A stretch of 64,000 nucleotides of DNA from Novimethylophilus sp036504375 (GTDB lineage: Bacteria; Pseudomonadota; Gammaproteobacteria; Burkholderiales; Methylophilaceae), in assembly GCF_036504375.1 (NCBI RefSeq), contig NZ_DASXVH010000027.1:84117-148116 (forward strand), read 5' to 3'. The notes below the pieces were generated by a model. It saw nothing but the letters and a program-made list of their open reading frames with translations. It was not told the origin of the DNA and did not search any database. This document shows positions 52,137 to 62,987 of the stretch, one piece after another (within the stretch, counting starts at the first letter, position 1; each line of letters starts with the position of its first letter). Both the position numbers and the translations under genes were made by a program.

Positions 52137-53519
52137 TCATTTGCCTTTCACTGTTTTTGCCGGCCTTTTCCAGCCGGAAATAGTGACCTGTCTGCCGCGC
52201 GATAGCGTGAGCTGGTCCGCCGGCGCATTTTTGGTGATCGTCGACCCGGCGCCGACGGTCGCGCGGGCTCCCACCGTCACCGGCGCAACCAGTTGCGTAT
52301 CGGAGCCGATGAAGGCGCCGTCTTCGATTACCGTGCGATGTTTGTTGATCCCATCGTAATTACAGGTGATGGTACCGGCGCCGATATTGACGTCCTTGCC
52401 TATCGTGCTGTCGCCTATATAACTCAGGTGATTGATCTTGCTGGCGCTATCGACCACGCTATTCTTGATTTCGACGAAATTGCCGATATGTGCATGTGCG
52501 CCGATTTCGGTGCCTGGCCGGATGCGGGCATAAGGTCCAATGCGGCATTCCGGCCCTATCTTCGCTTCGTCGATATGGCTGAACGGGGCGATCCGTGTTC
52601 CCGCGGCAATGGTCGAGTTGCGGATTACGCAATGCGCGCCTACGCACACGTCTGCCTCCAGCGTGACCTTGCCCTCGAATACACAATTGACGTCGATCGC
52701 CACATCGCGGCCGCAGTGCAGTTCTCCACGCACGTCCAGGCGCGCCGGATCGGCCAATGTGATGCCTGCGTTCAGCAGTCTCTCGGCCTGGCGGGTTTGA
52801 TAGATACGCTCCGCCTGGGCAAGATCCGCCTTGCTATTGATGCCCAAAGCTTCATGCTCGTGTCTGACCTGCACGCTGGATACCGGGATGCCGTCCGCTA
52901 CCGCCATGCCGACGATATCGGTCAGATAGTATTCGCGCTGCCGGTTATCGTTGGTCAGGCGCGCCAGCCACCCGGACAGCAGTGCGACCGGCATCGCCAT
53001 AATGCCAGTGTTCACTTCGCGTACGCGGCGCTGTTCTTCGCTGGCATCCTTGTGCTCCACTATTGCGTTCACCGTGCGATCCGCATTGCGAATAACGCGC
53101 CCATAGCCGGTCGGATCGTATTTCTCCATCGTCAGCAGCGCCAGCTGCCCTTGAGCTGCCCGATCGAATACCGCCTGACAGGTGCTTACCTCGACCAGCG
53201 GCACATCACCCAGCAACACCAGCGCCACGGCATCGTCCTGCAGATGCGGAAGCGCTTGCTGCATTGCATGTCCGGTGCCGTTCTGTTCCTCCTGCCGGGC
53301 CCAGGCGATACCTTCCGGTTCTATGCTGTTGGGCACGATTTCTCCGCCATAACCGTATACCACGCACACTTTGGATGGAGCCAGCTTGCGGGCGGTAGAC
53401 AGCACATGACGGAGCAGGGGTTGCCCGGCGAGCGGGTGCAGTACCTTGGGTAAATCCGAATGCATGCGTGTGCCCTTGCCGGCAGCAAGGATCACGATAT
53501 TGAGCTGTTTGATGGACAT
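52137..53519 (-). CDS. glmU: Bifunctional N-acetylglucosamine-1-phosphate uridyltransferase/GlcN-1-P acetyltransferase
   Basis: 460 residues. Forms UDP-GlcNAc, the precursor of peptidoglycan and LPS. N-terminal pyrophosphorylase domain with LAAGKGTRMHSDLPKVLHPLAGQPL; C-terminal left-handed beta helix of hexapeptide repeats (from ~250) with the acetyltransferase histidine region RPGTEIGAHAHIGNFVEIKN and INHLSYIGDSTIG. Separated from atpC by a terminator, so it likely has its own promoter; glmS completes the pathway next door. Confidence 0.98.
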   Translation of the reverse strand: MSIKQLNIVILAAGKGTRMHSDLPKVLHPLAGQPLLRHVLSTARKLAPSKVCVVYGYGGEIVPNSIEPEGIAWARQEEQNGTGHAMQQALPHLQDDAVALVLLGDVPLVEVSTCQAVFDRAAQGQLALLTMEKYDPTGYGRVIRNADRTVNAIVEHKDASEEQRRVREVNTGIMAMPVALLSGWLARLTNDNRQREYYLTDIVGMAVADGIPVSSVQVRHEHEALGINSKADLAQAERIYQTRQAERLLNAGITLADPARLDVRGELHCGRDVAIDVNCVFEGKVTLEADVCVGAHCVIRNSTIAAGTRIAPFSHIDEAKIGPECRIGPYARIRPGTEIGAHAHIGNFVEIKNSVVDSASKINHLSYIGDSTIGKDVNIGAGTITCNYDGINKHRTVIEDGAFIGSDTQLVAPVTVGARATVGAGSTITKNAPADQLTLSRGRQVTISGWKRPAKTVKGK

Positions 53520-53538
53520 GAGCTAAGTATAAAACAAA

Positions 53539-53561
53539 AAAGGCAGCCGCTGGCTGCCTTT
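53539..53561 (-). terminator. Rho-independent terminator of the ATP synthase operon
   Basis: 10-bp perfect stem AAAGGCAGCC/GGCTGCCTTT with a 3-nt loop, 23 bp after the atpC stop on the minus strand and followed there by TTTGTTTT. It ends the atp transcript before glmU. Confidence 0.85.
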
Positions 53562-53583
53562 GAAAAGTTCATAACCAACTGAA

Positions 53584-54009
53584 TTAGTGACTTTTCTTGC
53601 GAAGTTTCTCGATAGTCGCAATCTGCGCGACCGCTTCCGCCAACTCAGCCTGCGCACGTGCATAGTCGATCTCGGACGATTTGTTGCGCATCGCCTCTTC
53701 CGCGGCAGCCTTGGCTTCCAGCGCCTTGGCTTCGTCGATATCGTGACCGCGCATCGCCACATCGGCCAGCACGGTCACTACCCCCGGTTGAATCTCAAGC
53801 ATCCCGCCGGAGACGAAAAACACTTCTTCCTCCACCTGGTCCGGCAGCTTGAGGCGAATCGCACCGGACTTGATGCGGGTGATTAGCGGTGCGTGGCGCG
53901 GATAAATGCCGAGTTCGCCCATCACCCCCGGTGCGGCCACAAATTCGGCCAGCCCGGAGAAGATCGACTTTTCAGCACTTACCACGTCTACATGGATCGT
54001 CATTGCCAT
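53584..54009 (-). CDS. atpC: F1 ATP synthase epsilon subunit
   Basis: 141 residues. N-terminal beta sandwich (IHVDVVSAEKSIFSG, APGVMGELGIYPRHAPLIT) and C-terminal two-helix inhibitory domain. It is the last gene of the atp operon and is followed by the terminator. An internal start (ATG 54003) is equally possible. Confidence 0.97.
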   Translation of the reverse strand: MAMTIHVDVVSAEKSIFSGLAEFVAAPGVMGELGIYPRHAPLITRIKSGAIRLKLPDQVEEEVFFVSGGMLEIQPGVVTVLADVAMRGHDIDEAKALEAKAAAEEAMRNKSSEIDYARAQAELAEAVAQIATIEKLRKKSH

Positions 54010-54030
54010 AATCTTCCTATCCCTCTGCTA

Positions 54031-55431
54031 TTACAGGGTCTTGGCTTTTTCGACGGCTTCATCGATGCCGCCCACCATGTAGAACGCCTGTTCAGGCAGA
54101 TGGTCATAGTCGCCGTTGACGATGCCCTTGAAGCCCTTGATGGTCTCCTTGAGCGGAACGTACTTGCCGGGAGAGCCAGTGAACACTTCGGCCACGAAGA
54201 ACGGCTGCGATAGGAAGCGCTGGATTTTACGCGCGCGCGCCACGGCCAGCTTGTCTTCGGGAGACAGTTCGTCCATGCCCAGAATCGCGATAATGTCGCG
54301 CAATTCCTTGTAACGCTGCAACGTAGTCTGCACGGCGCGGGCGACGTTGTAGTGCTCTTCGCCCACCACCAGCGGATCGAGCTGGCGCGAAGTGGAGTCG
54401 AGCGGGTCAACGGCAGGGTAGATGCCCAGCGAAGCGATATCGCGCGACAGCACCACGGTGGAGTCCAGGTGCAGGAAGGTGGTTGCCGGGGACGGGTCGG
54501 TCAAGTCGTCCGCAGGCACGTACACGGCCTGGATCGAGGTAATCGAGCCCACCTTGGTGGAGGTGATGCGCTCCTGCAGGCGGCCCATTTCTTCGGCCAG
54601 CGTCGGCTGGTAGCCCACCGCGGAAGGCATGCGGCCCAGCAGCGCGGACACTTCGGTACCGGCCAGGGTATAACGGTAGATGTTATCGACGAAGAACAGG
54701 ATGTCGCGGCCCTCGTCGCGGAACTTCTCGGCCATGGTCAGGCCGGACAGCGCCACGCGCAGACGGTTGCCCGGCGGCTCGTTCATCTGGCCGAACACCA
54801 TCGCCACCTTGTCCAGAACGTTGGAGTCCTTCATTTCGTGGTAGAAGTCGTTGCCCTCGCGGGTACGCTCGCCCACGCCGGCGAACACCGATAGACCGGC
54901 ATGCTGTTTGGCGATGTTGTTGATCAACTCCATCATGTTCACGGTCTTGCCTACGCCGGCGCCGCCGAACAGGCCGACCTTGCCGCCCTTGGCGAACGGG
55001 CAGACCAGGTCGATAACTTTAATACCCGTTTCCAGCAGGTCCACGGAAGGGGAAAGCTCGTCGAATTTGGGTGCAGCCTGGTGAATGGAGCGTCTTTCCT
55101 CGCACTCTACCGGACCTGCGTCGTCGATCGGGCGGCCCAGCACATCCATGATGCGGCCGAGCGTGCCGTGACCCACCGGGACGCTGATCTGGTTACCGGT
55201 GTTTTTTACCGCCATGCCGCGGCGCAGGCCGTCGGAGGAACCCATGGCAATGGTCCGCACCACGCCGTCGCCCAGCTGCTGCTGCACTTCCAGCGTGAGG
55301 CCGGCTTCGGCAAAGCTGCCGGTGCTGTCCGTATCGAGAACCAGCGCGTCATATACCTTGGGCATCGCTTCGCGCGGGAACTCTACGTCGACCACCGCGC
55401 CAATACACTGAACAATTTTTCCAGAACTCAT
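54031..55431 (-). CDS. atpD: F1 ATP synthase beta subunit
   Basis: 466 residues, catalytic subunit. P-loop GGAGVGKTV (~155), GERTREGNDFY with the catalytic glutamate (~186), and the ALSGLTMAEKFRDEGRD segment. Begins MSSGKIVQCIGAVVDVEFPRE. Sits between atpG and atpC as expected. Confidence 0.99.
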   Translation of the reverse strand: MSSGKIVQCIGAVVDVEFPREAMPKVYDALVLDTDSTGSFAEAGLTLEVQQQLGDGVVRTIAMGSSDGLRRGMAVKNTGNQISVPVGHGTLGRIMDVLGRPIDDAGPVECEERRSIHQAAPKFDELSPSVDLLETGIKVIDLVCPFAKGGKVGLFGGAGVGKTVNMMELINNIAKQHAGLSVFAGVGERTREGNDFYHEMKDSNVLDKVAMVFGQMNEPPGNRLRVALSGLTMAEKFRDEGRDILFFVDNIYRYTLAGTEVSALLGRMPSAVGYQPTLAEEMGRLQERITSTKVGSITSIQAVYVPADDLTDPSPATTFLHLDSTVVLSRDIASLGIYPAVDPLDSTSRQLDPLVVGEEHYNVARAVQTTLQRYKELRDIIAILGMDELSPEDKLAVARARKIQRFLSQPFFVAEVFTGSPGKYVPLKETIKGFKGIVNGDYDHLPEQAFYMVGGIDEAVEKAKTL

Positions 55432-55502
55432 GTTGATTTCCCGTCTATCTTGAATTTCGTTTGCACGCTTAATTCGTTAACTCGCGCATTGCCGCGACAC
55501 CG

Positions 55503-56366
55503 TTAAACGGCGGCTGCGCCCCCGACAATCTCGGAAATTTCCTTGGTGATCGCAGCCTGGCGCGCCTTGTTGTAGACCAGCTTCAGTTCGCCGATCACAT
55601 TCTTCGCGTTATCGGAAGCCGCCTTCATCGCCACCATCCGCGAGCTCTGCTCGGAAGCCATGTTTTCCGCCACGGAATGGAACACCAGCGATTCGATGTA
55701 GCGGATCATCAACTCGTTGATGATTTCCTTGGCGTCCGGCTCGTAGATGTAATCCCAGTAGCCTTCGGCGCTGCCCAGCGTGTCGCCGGACAACGGCAAC
55801 AACTGCTCAATCACGGGCTCCTGCTTCATGGTATTGATGAAGCGGGTATAGCAGACGTAGAGCTTATCGATTTCGCCGGCGATATAGGCATCCAGCATCA
55901 CCTTGACCGGTCCGATCAGCTTGTCCATATGCGGCGCATCGCCCAGCCCCGTAACCTGCGAGCGCACATCGCCGCCCACACGCGTCATGAAGCCCAGGCC
56001 CTTGTTGCCAACCACGCATACCGATACCTGCTTGCCTTCCGCTTCCCACTCGCGCATCTTGTTGAGCGAAAGACGCAACACATTGGTGTTGAGCCCGCCG
56101 CACAAGCCCTTGTCGGAAGTGATCACGATCATGCCGACGTTCTTGACGGTTTCGCGTGCCACCAGGAAAGCATGCTTGTATTCCGGATGCGCATGCGACA
56201 AGTGCGCTGCGACATTGCGTATTTTTTCGGCATAGGGGCGGGCGGCGCGCATCCGTTCCTGCGCCTTGCGCATTTTGGATGCCGCCACCATCTCCATGGC
56301 CTTGGTGATCTTGCGCGTGTTTTCCACGCTCTTGATCTTGGTTCGAATTTCCTTGCTGCCAGCCAT
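55503..56366 (-). CDS. atpG: F1 ATP synthase gamma subunit
   Basis: 287 residues, the central rotor stalk. N-terminal AGSKEIRTKIKSVENTRKITKAMEMVAASKMRKAQ, conserved SDKGLCGGLN (~84), and the C-terminal helix ending with YNKARQAAITKEISEIVGGA. Between atpA and atpD. Confidence 0.99.
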   Translation of the reverse strand: MAGSKEIRTKIKSVENTRKITKAMEMVAASKMRKAQERMRAARPYAEKIRNVAAHLSHAHPEYKHAFLVARETVKNVGMIVITSDKGLCGGLNTNVLRLSLNKMREWEAEGKQVSVCVVGNKGLGFMTRVGGDVRSQVTGLGDAPHMDKLIGPVKVMLDAYIAGEIDKLYVCYTRFINTMKQEPVIEQLLPLSGDTLGSAEGYWDYIYEPDAKEIINELMIRYIESLVFHSVAENMASEQSSRMVAMKAASDNAKNVIGELKLVYNKARQAAITKEISEIVGGAAAV

Positions 56367-56380
56367 TCGGGCCTCCGGGC

Positions 56381-57922
<1,542 letters not shown>

Positions 57923-57931
57923 TTAAGTCTC

Positions 57932-58468
57932 CTAACCTTTCAGCGTATACGCCATCTCTTGGAGGCGTCCACGCACCGAAGCGTCGATGACGGTGTCGCC
58001 GACAACAATCTTTACGCCGCCGATAATTTCGGGGTCCACGTTTACGTGCGCCACGACCTTTTGCTTGAAACGGGCTTCGAGCTGGCTGACCAGGGCCTTG
58101 ACCTGGGCAGCGTCAGGCTGGGCCGCCGCCGTGATTTCGGCTTCGACTACGCCTTCGTCCGCCGCCTTGAATTCCTCGAACAGGCGCGCAATCTCGGGCA
58201 GCAGGCCGAGCCGGCGATATTCGACCAACAACTTGATGAGGTTGGCCGCCTGCGCGTCCAACTTGTCGCCGCCCACGGCGAGAAACACGCGCTCCACCTG
58301 CTCGGCGGGAACACGGGGGTCGTCGTTCAGCGCCTGCATCTGCACGTCGTTTGCCACCGCCGTGATGAAGGCGAGCATTTCCGACCAGCGCACCAGCGCG
58401 TTCTTTTCCTTTGCCAGGCGGAACACCGCCACGGCGTAGGGTCTAGCTATCGTGACCGCTTCAGCCAT
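57932..58468 (-). CDS. atpH: F1 ATP synthase delta subunit
   Basis: 178 residues. Connects F1 to the peripheral stalk b subunits. N-terminal TIARPYAVAVFRLAKEKNAL helix, C-terminal VDPEIIGGVKIVVGDTVIDASVRGRL, the diagnostic OSCP/delta signature. 9 bp before atpA. Confidence 0.98.
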   Translation of the reverse strand: MAEAVTIARPYAVAVFRLAKEKNALVRWSEMLAFITAVANDVQMQALNDDPRVPAEQVERVFLAVGGDKLDAQAANLIKLLVEYRRLGLLPEIARLFEEFKAADEGVVEAEITAAAQPDAAQVKALVSQLEARFKQKVVAHVNVDPEIIGGVKIVVGDTVIDASVRGRLQEMAYTLKG

Positions 58469-58474
58469 AATAGA

Positions 58475-58945
58475 TCAAAGCTCCCTGGCGATTGCGGTAA
58501 GCATGTCTGCATGCGCCTTGGCATCGATCTCGCGGCGCAGGATCTTTTCCGCACCGCTTACCGCCAATTCCGCCACCTGCTGACGCAGACCTTCCTTGGC
58601 ACGGTTCACTTCCTGATCGATTTCGGCCTTAGCGCCGACAATGATGCGATTGCCTTCCGCCTTCGCATTGTTCTTGGCTTCTTCGATGATCTCGCTGGCA
58701 CGCTTCTCAGCCTGCGCGATGATTTCCGAAGCCCGCTCCCTGGCGCCGTGCAGTTCCTGAGCTGCACGCTTGGCGGCCAGCTCCAGATCCAGCTTGCCGC
58801 GCTCGCCTGCCGCGAGGCCATCCGCAATGGTTTTTTGACGCGCCTCGACCGCATTCATCAATGGCGGCCAGATAAACTTCACCGTAAACCAGATCAAAAT
58901 GGCAAACGACAAAGCTTGCGCAAGCAATGTCAAATTAATGTTCAT
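58475..58945 (-). CDS. atpF: F0 ATP synthase b subunit
   Basis: 156 residues. One N-terminal membrane helix (LLAQALSFAILIWFTVKFIWPPL) followed by a long charged coiled coil forming the stator. Begins MNINLTLLAQ as in other betaproteobacteria. Confidence 0.98.
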   Translation of the reverse strand: MNINLTLLAQALSFAILIWFTVKFIWPPLMNAVEARQKTIADGLAAGERGKLDLELAAKRAAQELHGARERASEIIAQAEKRASEIIEEAKNNAKAEGNRIIVGAKAEIDQEVNRAKEGLRQQVAELAVSGAEKILRREIDAKAHADMLTAIAREL

Positions 58946-58988
58946 TTCAGCTCCCTAGCTGTTAGTCTTGCCAGCCCAGATGCCAGAA

Positions 58989-59264
58989 TTAGCGTGCAAC
59001 CACGCTGAGCAGAGGATTTGCGAACGCAAACATCATGGCCAGACCCACGCCGATAATGAAGGATGCGTCGATCAGGCCGAGCAGCAGGAACACCTTGGCT
59101 TGCAGGGAAGGAATCATTTCCGGTTGACGGGCAGCGCCATCCAGGAAGCTGCTGCACATGATACCGATACCGATACAGGCACCCGCAGCGCCCAGACCGA
59201 TGATCAGGCCGATGCCGATGCCCGTGTAAGCCTGAATCATGGCCAAATATTGCAGGTTCTCCAT
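58989..59264 (-). CDS. atpE: F0 ATP synthase c subunit
   Basis: 91 residues, two membrane helices forming the proton-driven ring. Polar loop ARQPE (~46-50) and the ion-binding aspartate in LGLIDASFIIG. An aspartate without the Na+-type glutamine/glutamate pattern points to H+ coupling. Confidence 0.98.
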   Translation of the reverse strand: MENLQYLAMIQAYTGIGIGLIIGLGAAGACIGIGIMCSSFLDGAARQPEMIPSLQAKVFLLLGLIDASFIIGVGLAMMFAFANPLLSVVAR

Positions 59265-59304
59265 CTTTACTTCCTTTCGCTATAACTTAAGGGTTGTGAA
59301 AAAA

Positions 59305-60123
59305 TCAGTGGCTCTCATGCGCCATCGCGATGTAAACGACGGTCAGCATCATGAAAATGAACGCCTGCAACACGACGATCAGGATGTGGAAGATCGCCCA
59401 GCCGGCGCCCAGCAGCGCGCCGAAGAAAGTACCGGCCAGCCCGGTTGCGGCCCACATGCCGATCAGCAGGAAGATGATTTCGCCCGCGTACATATTGCCG
59501 AACAGACGCAGGGAATGGGAAAGCGGTTTGGAAACGTATTCGATCAGATTGAACAGGAAGTTGGCCGGCCATACCAGAGGATGAGCGCCGAACGGGGAAC
59601 AGAACAGTTCATGTATCCAGCCGCCGACACCCTTGACCTTGATGCTGAAGAAAATCATCAGCACCCATACCGACAGCGCCAGCGCGAACGTGGCGTTGAC
59701 GTCGGAGGTAGGCACGCTGCGCCAGGCATGCAGGCCGAGCACGTTATGGTAGAACTTGCCCATGATGTCGACCGGCAGGAAGTCCATCGCATTCATCAGC
59801 AGCACCCAGACGAATACCGTCAATGCCAGCGGCGCAACGAACAGATGGCGCTTGCCGTGGAAAATGCCCTTGACCTGGTCGTCGACAAACTCCACCAGCA
59901 ACTCCACCACGGCTTGCCGCTTGTTCGGTACGCCGGCGGTAGCGCCGCGCACCACCCACCACAGCAGACCGAACGCCACGATGCCCAGCAGCCACGAGGT
60001 TACCAGCGTGTCCAGGTGCAGCGTCCAGAAGCCGCCGTCGCCGATATGCCTGGCATTGAAGGTCAAATGATGCGCGATATATTCGGCAGGTGTCAGCGCT
60101 TGCTCGGTAGCCATTTCCATCAA
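59305..60123 (-). CDS. atpB: F0 ATP synthase a subunit
   Basis: 272 residues, five to six membrane helices; forms the proton half-channels. The essential arginine is in SHSLRLFGNMYAGEI (~205); N-terminal NARHIGDGGFWTLHLDTL is typical of betaproteobacteria. Confidence 0.98.
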   Translation of the reverse strand: MMEMATEQALTPAEYIAHHLTFNARHIGDGGFWTLHLDTLVTSWLLGIVAFGLLWWVVRGATAGVPNKRQAVVELLVEFVDDQVKGIFHGKRHLFVAPLALTVFVWVLLMNAMDFLPVDIMGKFYHNVLGLHAWRSVPTSDVNATFALALSVWVLMIFFSIKVKGVGGWIHELFCSPFGAHPLVWPANFLFNLIEYVSKPLSHSLRLFGNMYAGEIIFLLIGMWAATGLAGTFFGALLGAGWAIFHILIVVLQAFIFMMLTVVYIAMAHESH

Positions 60124-60126
60124 ATC

Positions 60127-60510
60127 CTACTTGTTGTCTTTTTCGTCAAAAGTCCGCAATGCCGCGCCGGATATCAGCGCCGCACATGCCAACCCACCGA
60201 TCAGGGCCAGCGGAACCAGCCCTTTATAAAACTTGAAAACCAGCAGCAGCAGCACGGCGACCACCACGATCTTCACCGCCTCCGCCTTCAAAACACTCAA
60301 CAGCGCCGCCGCGGCGCTGGTTTGCCCCGCACGCGACACCGAAGTGGCCGCGTAACTACCGGCCAGCACTGCGCCACCGCCGGCAAGCGCCGAAAGTGCG
60401 GCATGCGTACCCACCAGGAAAAATGCCGCCATCGCCGATATCGCAGCGGCTATAAGCTGCCACCGCGCAGACTTGGCAAACGCGCGGTGCATTACAGTTC
60501 TGTTGTCCAT
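60127..60510 (-). CDS. atpI: ATP synthase subunit I
   Basis: 127 residues from ATG 60510 (MDNRTVMHRAFAK); a GTG at 60555 would add 15 residues with no family similarity. Four hydrophobic segments, the usual AtpI form; thought to help assemble the c-ring. First gene of the atp operon, 36-80 bp downstream of parB depending on start, in the same direction. Confidence 0.88.
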   Translation of the reverse strand: MDNRTVMHRAFAKSARWQLIAAAISAMAAFFLVGTHAALSALAGGGAVLAGSYAATSVSRAGQTSAAAALLSVLKAEAVKIVVVAVLLLLVFKFYKGLVPLALIGGLACAALISGAALRTFDEKDNK

Positions 60511-60591
60511 CACGGGGGGCTCAAAACCTGCGCTTTTCGTTGCGTCCGGAAGCACGCAAATCCTGAATTGTCTTTATTTCGGACTTGGATG

Positions 60592-61458
60592 TCAAGTCCT
60601 ATCCGCCCCGGCGGATCTGATGCGGGTCAGAATGCCGTCCAGCTGTTCCAGACTGTGATAGCGGATGCTCACTACCCCTGCACCACTGCTGCCAGGCTGT
60701 ATCGCGACGCTAGCGCCCAGGTATTCCGCCAGCTCGTTCTGCAGCCGTTTCACGTCCATATCCTGCGCCGCCTTGGCCGGCTTGCGCTGCGGTTTGGCAA
60801 TGCGCTTGACCAGGCTTTCCGCCTCGCGCACCGACAGGCCTTTTTGCGCGATCTGTTCGGCCGCAGTCAATTGCTTGGCGCCTTCCAGCGAGAGCAGGGC
60901 GCGCGCATGGCCCATCTCGATGCGGCGCGCCATCAGCATTTCCTGCACCGGCTGCGCCAGATTGAGCAGGCGCAGCAGGTTGGTTACCGCGGTACGCGAA
61001 CGGCCGACGGCTTCGGCCGCCAGCTGGTGTGTCATGCTGAACTCGTCGATCAGGCGCTTGATGCCGACCGCTTCTTCCAGCGGATTGAGATCCTCGCGCT
61101 GGATGTTCTCGATCAGCGACATCGCCAGCGCGGCCTCATCGGCAATCCTGCGCACTAACGCCGGCACCTCTGCGAGCCCAGCCAGCTGCGCCGCACGCCA
61201 GCGACGCTCGCCGGCGATGATCTCGAATTTTTCCGGGCCGACCGGACGCACCAGGATCGGCTGCATGATGCCCTGAGCCTTGATCGAATCGGCGAGCTGT
61301 TGCAGCGACTCCTGGTCCATCTGCGTGCGCGGCTGGTATTTGCCGGGCTGCAGCTGGCCGACCTTCAACGTGCGCAGCATATCGTTGTCGCCAGCCATTT
61401 CGCTATCGCCCCCGAGCAGCGCGTCCAGCCCGCGCCCCAAGCCCCGCATATTAGCCAT
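60592..61458 (-). CDS. parB: Chromosome partitioning protein ParB (Spo0J)
   Basis: 288 residues from ATG 61458 (MANMRGLGRGLDALLGG); a GTG at 61467 and ATG 61449 are alternatives. ParB/Srx CTPase domain with GERRWRAAQLAGL (~85) and SLIENIQREDLNPLE (box II, ~112), then the HTH (VGRSRTAVTNLLRLL) that binds parS, and a C-terminal dimerisation domain. Works with ParA encoded upstream. Its presence signals proximity to oriC. Confidence 0.97.
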   Translation of the reverse strand: MANMRGLGRGLDALLGGDSEMAGDNDMLRTLKVGQLQPGKYQPRTQMDQESLQQLADSIKAQGIMQPILVRPVGPEKFEIIAGERRWRAAQLAGLAEVPALVRRIADEAALAMSLIENIQREDLNPLEEAVGIKRLIDEFSMTHQLAAEAVGRSRTAVTNLLRLLNLAQPVQEMLMARRIEMGHARALLSLEGAKQLTAAEQIAQKGLSVREAESLVKRIAKPQRKPAKAAQDMDVKRLQNELAEYLGASVAIQPGSSGAGVVSIRYHSLEQLDGILTRIRSAGADRT

Positions 61459-61467
61459 TTTTCGCAC

Positions 61468-61605
61468 CCATAATTATCAACAATGAAAAGCTCCCAAGCG
61501 CAGCCAGCACAAGGCGCGATGGCGCGAAAACACCGGAGTTTACATACCGGTAAATGAGGATGTTTGAGCGCCCGAGCAACGCCGTGATGGCAAGCGACGA
61601 GTTTT
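61468..61605. repeat. Structured intergenic element between parA and parB
   Basis: 138 bp with no gene. It contains TTTAC (539-543 of 61 kb) and GTAAA (550-554) as a small hairpin at 61539-61554, overlapped by two direct copies of ACCGG, then a stretch resembling dispersed repeats of betaproteobacteria (TGAGGATGTTTGAGCGCC, then GAGCAACGCCGTGATGGC). The resemblance is from memory, not a search. Confidence 0.45.
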
Positions 61606-62370
61606 TCATTTCCCCGCCCGATTGATCATTTCGCCTGCCAGCGCCAAGTAAGCTTGCGCGCCCTTCGAGCCCTTGTCGTGAAACAGCGCCGGCACGCCGT
61701 AACTCGGAGCCTCCGCCAATCTGATATTGCGCGGAATCACGGTGCGATAGACCTTGTCGCCGAAATGCCGCTCCAGTTGCGCCGACACCTGCTGCGCCAG
61801 CATGTTGCGGGTATCGAACATCGTGCGCAGCAAGCCTTCGATCTCCAGCACAGGATTCAAGTGGGCACGCACTTTCTTGATGGTCTTGACCAGATCGGAC
61901 AAACCCTCCAGCGCGTAATACTCGCATTGCATCGGAATCAGTACCGCCTGGGCAGCCGTGAGGGCGTTGACAGTAATCAGGTTGAGCGCGGGCGGGCAAT
62001 CGATCAGCACATAGTCGTAGCCGCCGCCGACTTCCGCAATCGCATTCTTCAGCCGCGTTTCGCGCGCGAACTCGTTCACCAGTTCGACCTCGGCGCCCGC
62101 CAGTTCGCGGTTGGCCGGAACCACGTCGTAATTGCCCTTGCCGGTTTGTACTGTGACTTCCGCCAGCGTCTTGTCGCCCAGCAGAACGTCGTAAACCGAA
62201 GCGGGCAGGGTGTCTTTGTTCACGCCGCTACCCATCGTCGCATTGCCCTGCGGATCGAGATCCACCAACAGTACGCGGCGTTTGGTGGCGGCGAGGCTGG
62301 CAGCAAGATTGACGCAGGTGGTGGTCTTGCCGACCCCGCCCTTCTGGTTGGTGATCGCGAGTATTTTCAT
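61606..62370 (-). CDS. parA: Chromosome partitioning ATPase ParA (Soj)
   Basis: 254 residues. Deviant Walker A NQKGGVGKTTTCVNLAASLA (~8-27), Walker A' LIDCPPALNLIT (~122), and RTMFDTRNMLAQQV (~185). Its start overlaps the rsmG stop by 4 nt. Partner of the downstream parB for origin segregation. Confidence 0.98.
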   Translation of the reverse strand: MKILAITNQKGGVGKTTTCVNLAASLAATKRRVLLVDLDPQGNATMGSGVNKDTLPASVYDVLLGDKTLAEVTVQTGKGNYDVVPANRELAGAEVELVNEFARETRLKNAIAEVGGGYDYVLIDCPPALNLITVNALTAAQAVLIPMQCEYYALEGLSDLVKTIKKVRAHLNPVLEIEGLLRTMFDTRNMLAQQVSAQLERHFGDKVYRTVIPRNIRLAEAPSYGVPALFHDKGSKGAQAYLALAGEMINRAGK

Positions 62371-62987
62371 GGAGCCGTCTTGATGAAAACCAGATGTCTT
62401 TGCGCTTCCAGCCCCGGCACCCTGAGCGGCACGACCTCGGCCACCGGATTCTTGAGCTGGGCCAGTTCATCGTAAGGATAGACCCCTTTCATCGCCAGCC
62501 AGAAACCATCATCCGCGCGCAAGTGCGCCGTCAGCTTGATAAACTCGGCGAGATCGGAAAAAGCACGCGAAATAACACAGCCGAATTTCTGCTCGGGACG
62601 GTACTCCTCAACGCGCGTGCAGATGACGTCAAGATTGCCCAGCCCCAGCTCTGCCTTGGCCTGGCGCTGAAAAGTAGTTTTTTTGTGGCTGGCATCCAGC
62701 ACCGTCACTTTCAGTTCCGGCCTGGCCAGCGCCAGCGGGATGCCGGGCAGGCCGGCACCACTGCCCACATCCAGTAGATCCCTCGCCTGCAGATGCGGCA
62801 ATACGGCCAAACTGTCGAGCAAGTGCAGCGTGACCATTTCGTCGGGGTCACGCACCGCGGTCAGGTTGTGCACCTTGTTCCACTTGACCAGCAGCGCGAG
62901 GTAATCGAGCAGCTTGTGCTGCGTTGCCTGCGGCAGATCCATGCCCAACGCGGACAGCCCGGCCGCCAGTATCTGTCGCTGGCTCAA
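62367..62987 (-). CDS. rsmG: 16S rRNA (guanine527-N7)-methyltransferase RsmG
   Basis: 206 residues. AdoMet-binding motif LLDVGSGAGLPGIPLAL (~72-88), preceded by WNKVHNLTAVRDPDEMV, and the late ISRAFSDLAEFI. Overlaps parA and mnmG by 4 nt each, so translation of mnmG-rsmG-parA is coupled. Confidence 0.97.
   Translation of the reverse strand: MSQRQILAAGLSALGMDLPQATQHKLLDYLALLVKWNKVHNLTAVRDPDEMVTLHLLDSLAVLPHLQARDLLDVGSGAGLPGIPLALARPELKVTVLDASHKKTTFQRQAKAELGLGNLDVICTRVEEYRPEQKFGCVISRAFSDLAEFIKLTAHLRADDGFWLAMKGVYPYDELAQLKNPVAEVVPLRVPGLEAQRHLVFIKTAP

Noticed and set aside
59239..61158. 639-codon plus-strand open frame opposite atpB/atpI/parB
   Set aside because: It is antisense to three well-supported genes and is rich in His/Arg/Gln, the usual composition of shadow translation.
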